Of a stretch of DNA of 52,834 bases, positions 40,224-48,380 are shown one piece after another. The notes under the pieces were generated by a model that was not told where the DNA came from, did no database searches, and worked only from the letters and a program-made list of their open reading frames with translations. The stretch is from CAZHZT01 sp964537285. GTDB taxonomy: Bacteria; Bacteroidota; Bacteroidia; Chitinophagales; Saprospiraceae. A program made the position numbers and the translations under genes. The stretch is from assembly GCA_964537285.1 (NCBI GenBank), contig CAZHZT010000028.1, forward strand, positions 1-52,834, in the 5' to 3' direction. Position 1 is the stretch's first letter. Every line of letters begins with the position of its first letter.

Positions 40224-40572
40224 CTCAGGCCATGGGTGGCAGGTTTGCTCTCTGAAGGGCTGCCAAATTGGCTTGGAATATCTTTAGGCAAGCTATTTGC
40301 ACAATAATATGAAAATTACAACATGTTTTGTTAGATGTCATAACACGGACTAATTTTCACTTTTTTTTGAAAGTATAAATATTTTAACTTTTCGTTAAAA
40401 TGTTTGTAAGAACTTGATTTTAAGGTTTTTGCGTTAAAGAAGTGCTTGTTTTTATCTAATTTTTAGGCATGTATTACTGCTTCGGCTTCAACAAAGTCTT
40501 GTTTTTTGTTCGTTAAGGACGTACCTTTGATACTGAAAGCGTGATATTAGTCTAAGTAAAAAAGGAATATTT
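40224..40572. promoter_or_regulatory. Intergenic region with a probable promoter of the sigma factor gene
   Basis: TACCTTTG at 40522-40529 fits the -7 consensus. CTTG at 40498-40501 gives a -33 TTG at a spacing of 20 bases. Transcription would begin about 37 bases before the ATG at 40573. The rest of the 349-bp gap is AT-rich with T-runs and holds nothing I recognise. Confidence 0.55.
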
Positions 40573-41124
40573 ATGTCCACTATAGAGTTTAATTCAAAAT
40601 TTAATCAACTGTCTTCTCTTTTACATTCTTTTGCCTATAATTTGACGAAGAATGTAGAAGATGCTAAAGACTTATTTCAGGAAACGGCCTTCAGGGCACT
40701 GACCAACAGGGATAAGTTCAGACCTGGTACCAACTTTAAAGCCTGGCTTTTTACGATAATGAAAAATATTTTTATTAATAATTATCGTAAGAAAGTAAAG
40801 GCCAATACAATAATGGATTCTACCGATAATATGTTCTACATTAATTCGGGGAGTGTCATTATTTCAAATGGAGCAGATTCAAACATTATGATGGATGAAT
40901 TAAGCTCTATGGTAAATGAATTGGATGAAAGCATACGTGTGCCTTTTTTGATGCATTACGAAGGCTACAAGTATCAGGAAATTGCCGATTATCTCGGTCT
41001 TCCTCTAGGAACTGTCAAAAGTAGGATATTTTTTGCCCGTAAGGAGTTAAAAGAAATGATCAGTGACCGTTATGACGATTTGGCAGATATTAGAGAGCGT
41101 ATGAAAAGTTACCAGAAAGGTTAA
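40573..41124 (+). CDS. ECF-type RNA polymerase sigma factor
   Basis: A 183-residue sigma-70-family protein with only regions 2 and 4. Region 2 includes LTKNVEDAKDLFQETAFRALTNRDKFRPGTNFKAWLFTIMKNIFINNYRK (about 27-76), and region 4 is near 118-165 (EYKYQEIADYLGLPLGTVKSRIFFARKEL-like helix-turn-helix). No anti-sigma gene follows, so control is not by a linked membrane anti-sigma factor. Solitary ECF factors of this size and sequence style are widespread in Bacteroidota. It has its own probable promoter and is followed by hairpin C3 and repeat B4. Confidence 0.9.
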   Translation: MSTIEFNSKFNQLSSLLHSFAYNLTKNVEDAKDLFQETAFRALTNRDKFRPGTNFKAWLFTIMKNIFINNYRKKVKANTIMDSTDNMFYINSGSVIISNGADSNIMMDELSSMVNELDESIRVPFLMHYEGYKYQEIADYLGLPLGTVKSRIFFARKELKEMISDRYDDLADIRERMKSYQKG

Positions 41125-41184
41125 TAGAGTCTGATCAAATACGGCAATTCTTGCTGAGTTAAATAAAGGTATTTCTAATTCAGT

Positions 41185-41223
41185 TATGTGAGTCATTCCG
41201 AATTTTCGGGGTGACTCATGTTA
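41185..41223. repeat. Family C hairpin, copy C3
   Basis: GTGAGTCATTCCGAATTTTC and GGGGTGACTCATG form a slightly diverged copy of the 40-bp family C palindrome, 60 bases after the sigma factor stop. It may terminate that transcript. Confidence 0.7.
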
Positions 41224-41249
41224 CTTTTAAGCGACCTAAGCTAACTGTA

Positions 41250-41383
41250 GCGAAATTACTTTGAGAGGGAGGCCGAAAGGGCTATTTTGCGAAGCAAAAT
41301 AGCCCTTTCGGCCTCCCTCAAGAGAAAATATCGCCGCGAAGCGGCGTAAATTTGGTTTTGGATTTCCAAAACAAGAATTGCTG
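41250..41383 (+). mobile_element. Family B structured repeat, copy B4, left end missing
   Basis: Matches B3 from GCGAAATTACTTTGAGAGGG through the long hairpin, CGCCGCGAAGCGGCG and TTTTGGATTTCCAAAA to CAAGAATTGCTG. The left terminal repeat is lost. Its end lies 36 bases before the mutY ATG, and the longest mutY ORF begins inside it. Confidence 0.8.
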
Positions 41384-41419
41384 AAAGAACTGTTTTATTA
41401 TAAAACAATTTCCGAATAC

Positions 41420-42529
41420 ATGACTTCTCTGCAGGAAAGGCTTGAAGACTTTAATAGCATACTTTTCTTTAGATTTCACCTGCTCGATTGGTTTGCAAAA
41501 GCTCACAGGCCACTTCCCTGGAAAAAAGAAAAGAGTCCTTATTACATCTGGCTTTCTGAAATAATACTTCAACAGACAAGGGTTGAGCAAGGCTTGCCTT
41601 ACTTTCTTCGTTTCAAAGAAGCTTTTCCTGATATTCAAAGCTTAGCAGAGGCATCTGAGGATGAAGTGCTTAAGCTTTGGCAGGGCTTAGGATATTATAG
41701 CAGAGCGCGCAACCTCCATTTCACTGCGAAATATATAGCAAATGAATTGAATGGGGTTTTTCCGAAAACATATAACGAAGTTCTTAACTTGAAGGGAATA
41801 GGGCCCTATACGGCTGCGGCAGTTGTGTCCTTTGCGTACGGCCTCCCTCATGCAGTAGTTGATGGAAATGTTATGCGTGTATTAAGTCGATTTTTTGGAA
41901 TCACCTTGGCCGTTGATTCCAAGGAAGGTAAGAAAACGATAGATGTTCTGGCTCAGAAACTTCTGGACAAAGACGCACCTGGGGATTATAATCAAGCTAT
42001 AATGGATTTTGGAGCAACGGTATGTACTCCAAAAAAGGCAAAATGCGGAGTCTGTCCCTTAAGTAAAAAGTGCTATGCTTTTAAAGAACAGAAAGTGTAC
42101 GATCTTCCTCTGAAGGAGAAAAAGGTCAAAAAAAGGTCAAGAGTTTTTAATTACTTAGTTTTAAAAAAAGGCGAGTCAACGATTATAAAGAAACGCCTGG
42201 GCAAGGATATTTGGCAATCTTTATACGATTTTCCTCTTATTGAAACGAATACCATAGTTTCTCAAGCTCATCTCCGGGAGAATGATGAGTTTCAACAAAT
42301 TTTAAAAGAAACTTCTTTTGATCTGACGGATAAATCTTCTGTTTACAGGCAAGTGCTCAGTCATCAACGAATTGCAGCTATTTTTTGGGAACTAAAAGTG
42401 GAAAACTTTCCTAATGAATTAGCAGGCCTTTATGAAATAATTCCATACATTCACATTAAAAAATACCCCTTCCCAAAGATTATCGATTGTTATTTAAGTG
42501 ATAATTCTTTAAATTTAGAATTATTTTAA
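41420..42529 (+). CDS. mutY: A/G-specific adenine DNA glycosylase
   Basis: I use the ATG at 41420 (MTSLQERLEDFN); the ORF can extend to a TTG at 41378, but that lies in repeat B4. The 369-residue enzyme removes adenine mispaired with 8-oxoguanine. The helix-hairpin-helix LKGIGPYTAAAV, catalytic E47 in SEIILQQTRVEQ and D148 in VVDGNVMRVLSR are visible. The 4Fe-4S ligands are C202, C209, C212 and C218 (Cx6Cx2Cx5C in CTPKKAKCGVCPLSKKC). A C-terminal Nudix-like domain for 8-oxoG recognition follows from about 235. The order mutY-ssb-gldE-gldD is typical of Bacteroidota. Confidence 0.95.
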   Translation: MTSLQERLEDFNSILFFRFHLLDWFAKAHRPLPWKKEKSPYYIWLSEIILQQTRVEQGLPYFLRFKEAFPDIQSLAEASEDEVLKLWQGLGYYSRARNLHFTAKYIANELNGVFPKTYNEVLNLKGIGPYTAAAVVSFAYGLPHAVVDGNVMRVLSRFFGITLAVDSKEGKKTIDVLAQKLLDKDAPGDYNQAIMDFGATVCTPKKAKCGVCPLSKKCYAFKEQKVYDLPLKEKKVKKRSRVFNYLVLKKGESTIIKKRLGKDIWQSLYDFPLIETNTIVSQAHLRENDEFQQILKETSFDLTDKSSVYRQVLSHQRIAAIFWELKVENFPNELAGLYEIIPYIHIKKYPFPKIIDCYLSDNSLNLELF

Positions 42530-42551
42530 CAACTGAAAATTATCTTGTTGT

Positions 42552-43025
42552 ATGGTAAATCGAGTAATTTTAATTGGTAATCTTGGAAAAGATCCCGAAG
42601 TAAGACGTTTGGAGAGTGGAGCAGTAGTGGCTAAGTTTTCTGTGGCCACCAATGAAAATTATCGCGATAAAAGCGGTGAATGGCAAAAAATAACAGAGTG
42701 GCACGATGTGGTGGCTTGGCGTGCATTGGCTGAAAAAGCAGAAAGAGACCTTAAAAAAGGCTCTTCCGTATATGTAGAAGGTAAATTAACACATAGAAAA
42801 TGGCAAGATCAAGACGGGAATAACCGCCGCACAACAGAAGTTGCAGCCAATTATTTTCGACTTTTAAGTCGGAGAGACGGGGATTCTGGTCAAGGTGATG
42901 GTTATTTCCCTTCCGAGAATGATGAAATTCCAGTGAATAACTATTCATCTACGAATTCAGGAGCATCAACTTCGGCTGATGATGATAACTTAGGGGCTGC
43001 AGCTGACGATGACCTTCCCTTCTAG
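42552..43025 (+). CDS. ssb: Single-stranded DNA-binding protein
   Basis: A 157-residue OB-fold protein that coats single-stranded DNA as a tetramer in replication and repair. The N-terminal MVNRVILIGNLGKDPEVRRL, EWHDVVAWRALAEKAERDLKKGSSVYVEGKL and the acidic C-terminal tip DDDLPF, which recruits partner proteins, are all present. The linker is short and rich in Asn and Ser. The last base of the Phe codon and the TAG stop form the CTAG at which family G element 43022-43301 begins, so the protein is intact although an element sits exactly at its end. Confidence 0.97.
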   Translation: MVNRVILIGNLGKDPEVRRLESGAVVAKFSVATNENYRDKSGEWQKITEWHDVVAWRALAEKAERDLKKGSSVYVEGKLTHRKWQDQDGNNRRTTEVAANYFRLLSRRDGDSGQGDGYFPSENDEIPVNNYSSTNSGASTSADDDNLGAAADDDLPF

Positions 43026-43301
43026 TGCTTCAGGAACTAAATCCTTGATAGCTTTAGAAGCGATTATTTTGGTGGCAAACGAGGCGCGAAGAGGGAGCAT
43101 AGCCCAACAGGCTGACCGGGAAGGGCTAAATAGTGGCCTTTACGCTTTTTTTGACTACTGATAATCAATTGCTTGAATTGAGAAATCGATAGAAATTTGC
43201 ATTCCCGGCCAGCCTGCAAAGCTACGTGACCGATGAGCAACGAAGTAGGCCGCCAAAAGAAGCCGTCTAAAGTGTCAAGGATTTAGTTCTTGAAGCACTA
43301 G
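43022..43301 (+). mobile_element. Family G element (280 bp) at the ssb stop codon
   Basis: Perfect-to-near-perfect terminal repeats CTAGTGCTTCAGGAACTAA (then ATCCTTGA) and their complement ending TTAGTTCTTGAAGCACTAG, 26 of 27 bases matching. The similarity extends inward with gaps (CTTTAGAAGCG versus CTTTAGACGGC; TTTTGGTGGC versus TTTTGGCGGC). CTAG at each end may be a 4-bp target duplication. There is no ORF of note inside. It separates ssb from gldE, which normally lie side by side in this phylum. Confidence 0.82.
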
Positions 43302-43366
43302 ATTAATTTTAGATAAGAAAGCAGATATTTGCGGCATCAAAATTTTTGAACAACGTTTGAACTGTA

Positions 43367-44812
43367 TTGGAACCTGATCCTTTTTCATACGCTTTTAGTT
43401 TTTTACCCCGGTTATTCCTATTTGCGGATACGACATTTACCGGTCTGGAAATTGCTATTGCTATAATGTTGATCATTTTGTTGCTGATCGGATCGGCTCT
43501 TATATCGGGTTCTGAAGTAGCTTTTTTTTCGCTCTCTTCTAATGAGCTCATCGAACTCAGAAGAGAGCGATCCGCTGCGTCAAAGCTGATTCTTAAATTA
43601 AGGTCGATTCCCAGAATTTTACTTGCGACTATTTTGATAAGCAACAATTTTATCAATATCGCTATTGTTATTCTTTCTGATTATATTCTGCGAGGGTATC
43701 TCCCTATTGATATTTGTGAGCAATGGGCTAAGAATATTTATTTTTTCTTCGAAATAGAAACTTCGGAGACCAGCTTTCTGGCCAATTTGCTTCATACCTC
43801 GATTACAGTTGTGGGGGTCACTTTTCTGTTGGTGCTATTTGGTGAAGTGGCTCCAAAAGTATATGCCAAAATCAATAATATTCAATTGGCAAAGATGATG
43901 GCTCGGCCACTACTTTTACTTTCTAAGGTTTTTAGGCCCATCAGTAATGTATTGGTAGGCTGGACAAACGTGCTGGAAAAAAATATAAATGGGCGGACGA
44001 GCAACAATAACGTTTCTATGAAGGAAGATATAGATGATGCTATTGAACTTACGGTTCTGAATAATAGAGGTGCGCCTGAGGAAGTCGATATTTTAAAAAG
44101 CATTATCAAATTTGGAGATGTAAGTGTTAAGCAGATCATGCGGTCAAGGGTTGATGTTGTCGCGATTGACTTTCGGCTCGAGTTTAAAGAGCTGGTTCAG
44201 ATCATTCGCGAATCTGGTTTTTCTCGAATTCCGGTTTATGATAATGATTTCGATAATATTACAGGCATATTGTATGCTAAAGATTTATTAGGCTCGTTAG
44301 ATAAAGACGAAAAGTTCGAATGGCAAATACTTATTCGGACAGATGTGTTCTATGTGCCGGAGACTAAAAAGATCAGTGATCTGCTCAAGGATTTTCAATC
44401 TAGAAAACAACACATGGGGATCGTAGTCGATGAATATGGTGGCTGTTCGGGAATCGTTACTCTTGAAGACATAATGGAAGAAGTTATTGGGGATATTAAG
44501 GACGAGTTCGACCTGGAAGAGGAAGTGGAATTCGTGCAGGAAAGTGATTATACTTATGTGTTTGAGGGAAAAACGTTGCTAAATGATGTGTGCAGAATAA
44601 TCGGAGAAGATATTGATGTGTTTGATGAGGTCAAAGGAGATGCTGACTCTTTGGCTGGGCTCGTTTTAGAGTCTATCGGGCATATTCCGGATTCAAAAAG
44701 CGAACCAACATCTCTTGAACTGCTTGGGTTTAAATTTGAAGTATTATCGGTAAGCGAGCGGCGAATTGAAAAAGTACGTATCACCTTACCTCAAGCAAAA
44801 GCTTTAACATAA
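43367..44812 (+). CDS. gldE: Gliding motility-associated protein GldE (CNNM/CorC family)
   Basis: A 481-residue membrane protein. The start is a TTG at 43367 (reading MEPDPFSYAF), which fits the usual MDPDP-like GldE beginning. Residues 25-215 are a CNNM/DUF21 membrane domain with LIGSALISGSEVAFFSLSSNE and about four helices. A CBS pair follows (about 235-355: IMRSRVDVVAIDFRLEF, GFSRIPVYDNDFDNITGILYAKDLL, GIVVDEYGGCSGIVTLEDIMEEVIGDI), then a CorC_HlyC domain (375-478). Related proteins export magnesium or other divalent cations; GldE is partly redundant with other paralogues and supports gliding with GldD. gldD follows after 3 bases. Confidence 0.93.
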   Translation: MEPDPFSYAFSFLPRLFLFADTTFTGLEIAIAIMLIILLLIGSALISGSEVAFFSLSSNELIELRRERSAASKLILKLRSIPRILLATILISNNFINIAIVILSDYILRGYLPIDICEQWAKNIYFFFEIETSETSFLANLLHTSITVVGVTFLLVLFGEVAPKVYAKINNIQLAKMMARPLLLLSKVFRPISNVLVGWTNVLEKNINGRTSNNNVSMKEDIDDAIELTVLNNRGAPEEVDILKSIIKFGDVSVKQIMRSRVDVVAIDFRLEFKELVQIIRESGFSRIPVYDNDFDNITGILYAKDLLGSLDKDEKFEWQILIRTDVFYVPETKKISDLLKDFQSRKQHMGIVVDEYGGCSGIVTLEDIMEEVIGDIKDEFDLEEEVEFVQESDYTYVFEGKTLLNDVCRIIGEDIDVFDEVKGDADSLAGLVLESIGHIPDSKSEPTSLELLGFKFEVLSVSERRIEKVRITLPQAKALT

Positions 44813-44815
44813 TAA

Positions 44816-45421
44816 ATGAATATTAACTATTTTTTTCTCTTATTGCCATTGAGCGCTCTCATCCTTGGGTGTAATTCAGACCCTATTTCTACTCCTAAGC
44901 CAAGAGGGTATCCCAAAGTTGTCTATCCTGAAAAAGTGTATCAGGCCTTTGATAAGGAGTTCTGTCAATTCACTTTTGAATATCCGCGTTATGCTCAGAT
45001 TGAGCAAAAAGCAACCTTCTTTGATGAAAAACCAACAAGTGAATGTTGGTTTGATATTACGGTGCCCTCACTTAGTAGCCAGGTCCATTGCAGCTATTAC
45101 GAAATAAATGAGGATAATACTTTTGATAAATTGAGGGACGATGCCTTTAAGCTTACTTATAAGCACTCTATTAAGGCAAATTCTATTTCCGAAATTCCCA
45201 TTAGTATGCCGGAGCGGAATGTTGACGGGTTTATTTTCGATTTGACAGGCCCCGTGGCGACTACCTTTACTTTTTATTTGACGGACTCGACAGATCACTT
45301 TCTCAGAGGTGCACTGTATTTCAATACCCAGGCTCGTCCTGACTCCCTGGCCCCTGTTTATAACTTCATCAAAGATGATATTTTACATATGATCGAGACA
45401 TTCCAGTGGAACGCTGATTAA
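44816..45421 (+). CDS. gldD: Gliding motility lipoprotein GldD
   Basis: A 201-residue lipoprotein with signal peptide MNINYFFLLLPLSALILGC and Cys19 as the lipidation site. The hallmark after the cysteine, PKPRGYPKVVYPEKVYQ, is the GldD signature (PKPRGYxRIxxPxxxY). The domain continues with CQFTFEYPRYAQIE and ECWFDITVPSL. GldD is required for gliding motility in Flavobacterium and for type IX-linked surface functions. It lies 3 bases after gldE, the conserved arrangement, and 2 bases before the next gene. Confidence 0.93.
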   Translation: MNINYFFLLLPLSALILGCNSDPISTPKPRGYPKVVYPEKVYQAFDKEFCQFTFEYPRYAQIEQKATFFDEKPTSECWFDITVPSLSSQVHCSYYEINEDNTFDKLRDDAFKLTYKHSIKANSISEIPISMPERNVDGFIFDLTGPVATTFTFYLTDSTDHFLRGALYFNTQARPDSLAPVYNFIKDDILHMIETFQWNAD

Positions 45422-45423
45422 TT

Positions 45424-46428
45424 ATGGCGAGTATCTCAATTATTATGTCCTTTTATAATGCGGGCCCTTACTTGAAAGAGTGCCTTGATTCCATTTTGAA
45501 CCAAAGCGTAAACGACTGGGAATTGATCGCTGTAAATAACTTTGCCACAGATAACAGCCGGGCAATTGTAAAGGAGTATGCACAGCTGGATGGCAGGGTG
45601 AAGTTATTAGACAATAAGAATGAAGGAATCATTCAGGCCTTGCAAATGGGGTTTGAGCATGCTAAAGGAGAATGGATCACGAGAATGGATGCGGACGATA
45701 TCATGCCACAAAACAAACTGGAAAAACTGCGCGGAGCACTTATCCATTCTGGTAAGGGCTTTGTCAGTACAGGCCTTGTTCATTATTTCTCTCATGAAGG
45801 AGAAGTAGGAAACGGATACAAACGCTATGAAGCATGGCTAAATGAACTCACCCGAAAAGAAGAGAACTTTAAAGATATTTATAAAGAATGTGTTATTCCT
45901 TCTCCTTGCTGGATGACCCACCGGGTTGACCTGATGCGGGCCGGGGCATTTGACCCGCATGTATACCCCGAAGATTACGACCTTTGCTTTAGATTTTATA
46001 AAGCGGGTTTAAAAGTTGTTGGAGTGCCAGAAGTTCTACATCAATGGCGAGATTATCCTTCGCGTACCTCCAGAACAGATGAACGTTATGCAAATCCTTT
46101 CTACTTTCAAATAAAATTGCCTTATTTTATTGAGCTGGAACTAAAAGAGCGGAACCAATTAGTATTATGGGGGGCAGGTAGAAAAGGAAAAGAATTAGCT
46201 AAAATGCTTATTAATGAAAAGCTTTCTTTTACTTGGATTACCGATAATGCCTTAAAACACGAACACAATATATATGGTGTAACAGTGAAAGCTCCTGAAG
46301 TGCTGGATGAAATTAACCAGCCAAGAGTAATTATTGCCGTTGCTATCCCGGAAGCGCAAATTGAAATAGAAGCGTTCTTAAAAGAAAAAGGCATGGAAAA
46401 AGGAGAGGATTACTATTTCTTTTGTTAA
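45424..46428 (+). CDS. Glycosyltransferase family 2 with C-terminal Rossmann-like domain
   Basis: A 334-residue protein. Residues 1-220 are a GT-A glycosyltransferase: ISIIMSFYNAGPYLKECLDSIL, NNFATDNSRAIVKEY, the DxD motif RMDADDIMP and a catalytic-side YPEDYDLCFRFYKAGL. Residues 235-334 form a small Rossmann-like domain (LVLWGAGRKGKELAKMLI ... ITDNALKHEHNIYGVTVKAPEVL ... VIIAVAIPEAQIEIEAFL), similar to tails of some sugar and capsule enzymes. The donor and acceptor are unknown, with an envelope glycan likely. It is packed 2 bases after gldD, and its stop overlaps the aspS promoter. Confidence 0.88.
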   Translation: MASISIIMSFYNAGPYLKECLDSILNQSVNDWELIAVNNFATDNSRAIVKEYAQLDGRVKLLDNKNEGIIQALQMGFEHAKGEWITRMDADDIMPQNKLEKLRGALIHSGKGFVSTGLVHYFSHEGEVGNGYKRYEAWLNELTRKEENFKDIYKECVIPSPCWMTHRVDLMRAGAFDPHVYPEDYDLCFRFYKAGLKVVGVPEVLHQWRDYPSRTSRTDERYANPFYFQIKLPYFIELELKERNQLVLWGAGRKGKELAKMLINEKLSFTWITDNALKHEHNIYGVTVKAPEVLDEINQPRVIIAVAIPEAQIEIEAFLKEKGMEKGEDYYFFC

Positions 46429-46451
46429 GCTAAGGAAAGCGTTTATTTTTG
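46421..46451 (+). promoter_or_regulatory. Bacteroidota-type promoter of aspS
   Basis: TTTG at 46421-46424, a 19-base spacer and TATTTTTG at 46444-46451 match the -33/-7 consensus exactly. The -33 element lies in the last codons of the preceding glycosyltransferase gene. The leader to the ATG at 46477 would be about 20 bases. Confidence 0.8.
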
Positions 46452-46476
46452 TGCTTCACAAAAGAAAATATGTATT

Positions 46477-48252
46477 ATGTACAGAACACACACTTGCGGA
46501 GAATTACGATCAGAACATATAGGTCAGGACGTTGCACTGAGCGGATGGGTACAAAGAATTCGGGATAAGGGCTTTATGGTTTGGATCGATCTGCGTGATC
46601 GCTACGGAATTACACAACTTTTCCTTAATGAAGAATCTACTCCCAAAGAACTCATTGACACAGTTCGTACGCTAGGACGAGAGTATGTAATCAAGGTAAC
46701 CGGAAAAGTTATTGAGCGCGCATCCAAAAACGATAAAATTCCAACCGGAGATATTGAAATAGACGTTAATGGAATTGAGCTATTAAATGCTTCCAAACTT
46801 CCTCCATTTACTATTGAAGAGGAAACTGACGGCGGGGATGACATCAGAATGCAATATCGCTACCTGGATCTACGTCGGTCTCCATTGCAGCGCAATATCA
46901 TTTTTAGAAGCAATTTAGCACTGGAGACAAGAAAGTTTCTTGCCGGCCAGGGGTTTGTTGAAGTAGAAACGCCAAACTTGATAAAAAGTACGCCGGAAGG
47001 TGCGCGTGATTTCGTCGTTCCCAGCCGAATGAATCCGAAAGAGTTTTATGCGCTTCCACAGTCTCCACAAACGTTTAAGCAGCTTCTCATGGTAGCAGGC
47101 TACGATCGGTACTTCCAGATCGTTAAGTGTTTCCGGGATGAAGATCTTCGTGCGGATCGTCAGCCGGAGTTTACTCAAATTGACTGCGAAATGGCCTTCG
47201 TGACGCGCGAGGATGTGTTGAATACTTTTGAAGGACTGACCAAGCACTTATTCAAAACAACTATTGGAGTTGAATTGCCGGACTTTCCTCACATGCACTA
47301 TGACGATGCCATTCGTCTATACGGATCAGATAAGCCAGACCTGCGCTTTGATATGCCATTTTCAGAGTTGAACGATGTGGCCAAAGACAAAGGCTTCGTA
47401 GTATTTGACAATGCTGAACTGGTTGTCGGAATTTGTGCAAAAGGACAAGCAAACTTTACACGCAAGCAACTTGATGGACTGACAAACTGGGTGAAGCGCC
47501 CTCAAATCGGTGCTAAAGGCTTGGTATATGTTAAGTGCAACGAAGATGGAAGCTTCAAATCATCTGTAGACAAGTTTTTCTCGAGTGATGATCTAAAAGC
47601 CTGGGCAGAAAAGTTCGGTGCTGAGCCCGGTGATCTTTTGTTGATCTTGGCTGGAGAAACCGATAAAACCCGTAAGCAGCTTGGTGCGCTTCGCTTGGAA
47701 ATGGGGCGGCAGTTGAATTTAATTGAACCGGGGGTTTTTAAACCACTTTGGGTGGTTGATTTTCCTCTACTGGAATGGGATGAAGAGGCCGAGCGCTTTT
47801 TTGCAATGCACCATCCGTTCACCGCTCCCAAAGCAGAAGATATTCCCCGGATGCTTGACGGTGATCATGAAACAATGAAAAGCCTTAAAGCAAATGCTTA
47901 TGATCTCGTGATCAATGGCTCTGAAATTGGAGGCGGTTCGATTCGTATTCACGACAGAGAGCTTCAATCTAAGAATTTCAAACTCCTGGGTTTTACGCCT
48001 GAAGAAGCCGAAGAACAATTTGGTTTCCTTTTAGGAGCTTTTGAGTATGGTGCTCCACCACATGGCGGTATTGCTTTTGGTTTTGATCGCCTTTGTGCAG
48101 TGATGAATGGACAAGCTACAATTCGGGATTTCATTGCTTTCCCTAAAAATAATCAAGGCCGCGATGTAATGATCGATGCTCCGGCCCATATTGCTGAAGA
48201 ACAGTTGGTTGAACTGAATCTTGCGCTACGAGAAAGCGAAAAAGAAGAATAA
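46477..48252 (+). CDS. aspS: Aspartyl-tRNA synthetase
   Basis: A 591-residue class II aminoacyl-tRNA synthetase of the bacterial (long) type, charging tRNA-Asp. An N-terminal OB-fold anticodon-binding domain (YRTHTCGELRSEHIGQDVALSGWVQ) precedes the catalytic core with motif 2 FRDEDLRADRQPEFTQID and motif 3 GGIAFGFDRLCAVM. The inserted GAD domain (about 290-415) marks it as bacterial. Flipping-loop and QSPQTFKQLLM regions are intact. Single-gene unit with its own promoter, ending at hairpin D3. Confidence 0.98.
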   Translation: MYRTHTCGELRSEHIGQDVALSGWVQRIRDKGFMVWIDLRDRYGITQLFLNEESTPKELIDTVRTLGREYVIKVTGKVIERASKNDKIPTGDIEIDVNGIELLNASKLPPFTIEEETDGGDDIRMQYRYLDLRRSPLQRNIIFRSNLALETRKFLAGQGFVEVETPNLIKSTPEGARDFVVPSRMNPKEFYALPQSPQTFKQLLMVAGYDRYFQIVKCFRDEDLRADRQPEFTQIDCEMAFVTREDVLNTFEGLTKHLFKTTIGVELPDFPHMHYDDAIRLYGSDKPDLRFDMPFSELNDVAKDKGFVVFDNAELVVGICAKGQANFTRKQLDGLTNWVKRPQIGAKGLVYVKCNEDGSFKSSVDKFFSSDDLKAWAEKFGAEPGDLLLILAGETDKTRKQLGALRLEMGRQLNLIEPGVFKPLWVVDFPLLEWDEEAERFFAMHHPFTAPKAEDIPRMLDGDHETMKSLKANAYDLVINGSEIGGGSIRIHDRELQSKNFKLLGFTPEEAEEQFGFLLGAFEYGAPPHGGIAFGFDRLCAVMNGQATIRDFIAFPKNNQGRDVMIDAPAHIAEEQLVELNLALRESEKEE

Positions 48253-48380
48253 ACCATAAAAAAAGGGAGGCTGTCCCATAAGTAGGTTCGCTGCGCTTGG
48301 CAGGAAATTTTCATAAGAAAATACTCCTCCCGAGCCAAACGAATTATTTATGAGACAACCTCTTTTACTATGGTTTATTC
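48249..48380. terminator. Outer stem around element D3 joining the stops of aspS and the peptidase gene
   Basis: AATAAACCATA (48249-48259) and TATGGTTTATT (48370-48380) form an 11-bp perfect stem. Each arm includes a gene's stop region: the aspS TAA (48250-48252) and the peptidase TAA (48368-48370 on the minus strand). Runs of A and T lie just inside, and element D3 fills the loop. It looks like an older bidirectional terminator into which D3 inserted. Confidence 0.65.
48267..48362 (+). mobile_element. Family D element, short copy D3
   Basis: A 96-bp element with ends GAGGCTGTCCCATAAGTAGG and ATTATTTATGAGACAACCTC, sub-terminal TTCGCTGCGCTTGGCAGGAA and CTCCCGAGCCAAACGAA as in D2. The long internal palindrome of D1 and D2 is missing, so D3 is a deleted form. 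Confidence 0.8.

Noticed and set aside
41378..41419. TTG start of mutY at 41378
   Set aside because: It begins in the last bases of repeat B4, and MutY proteins do not carry the extra residues; the ATG at 41420 is preferred.
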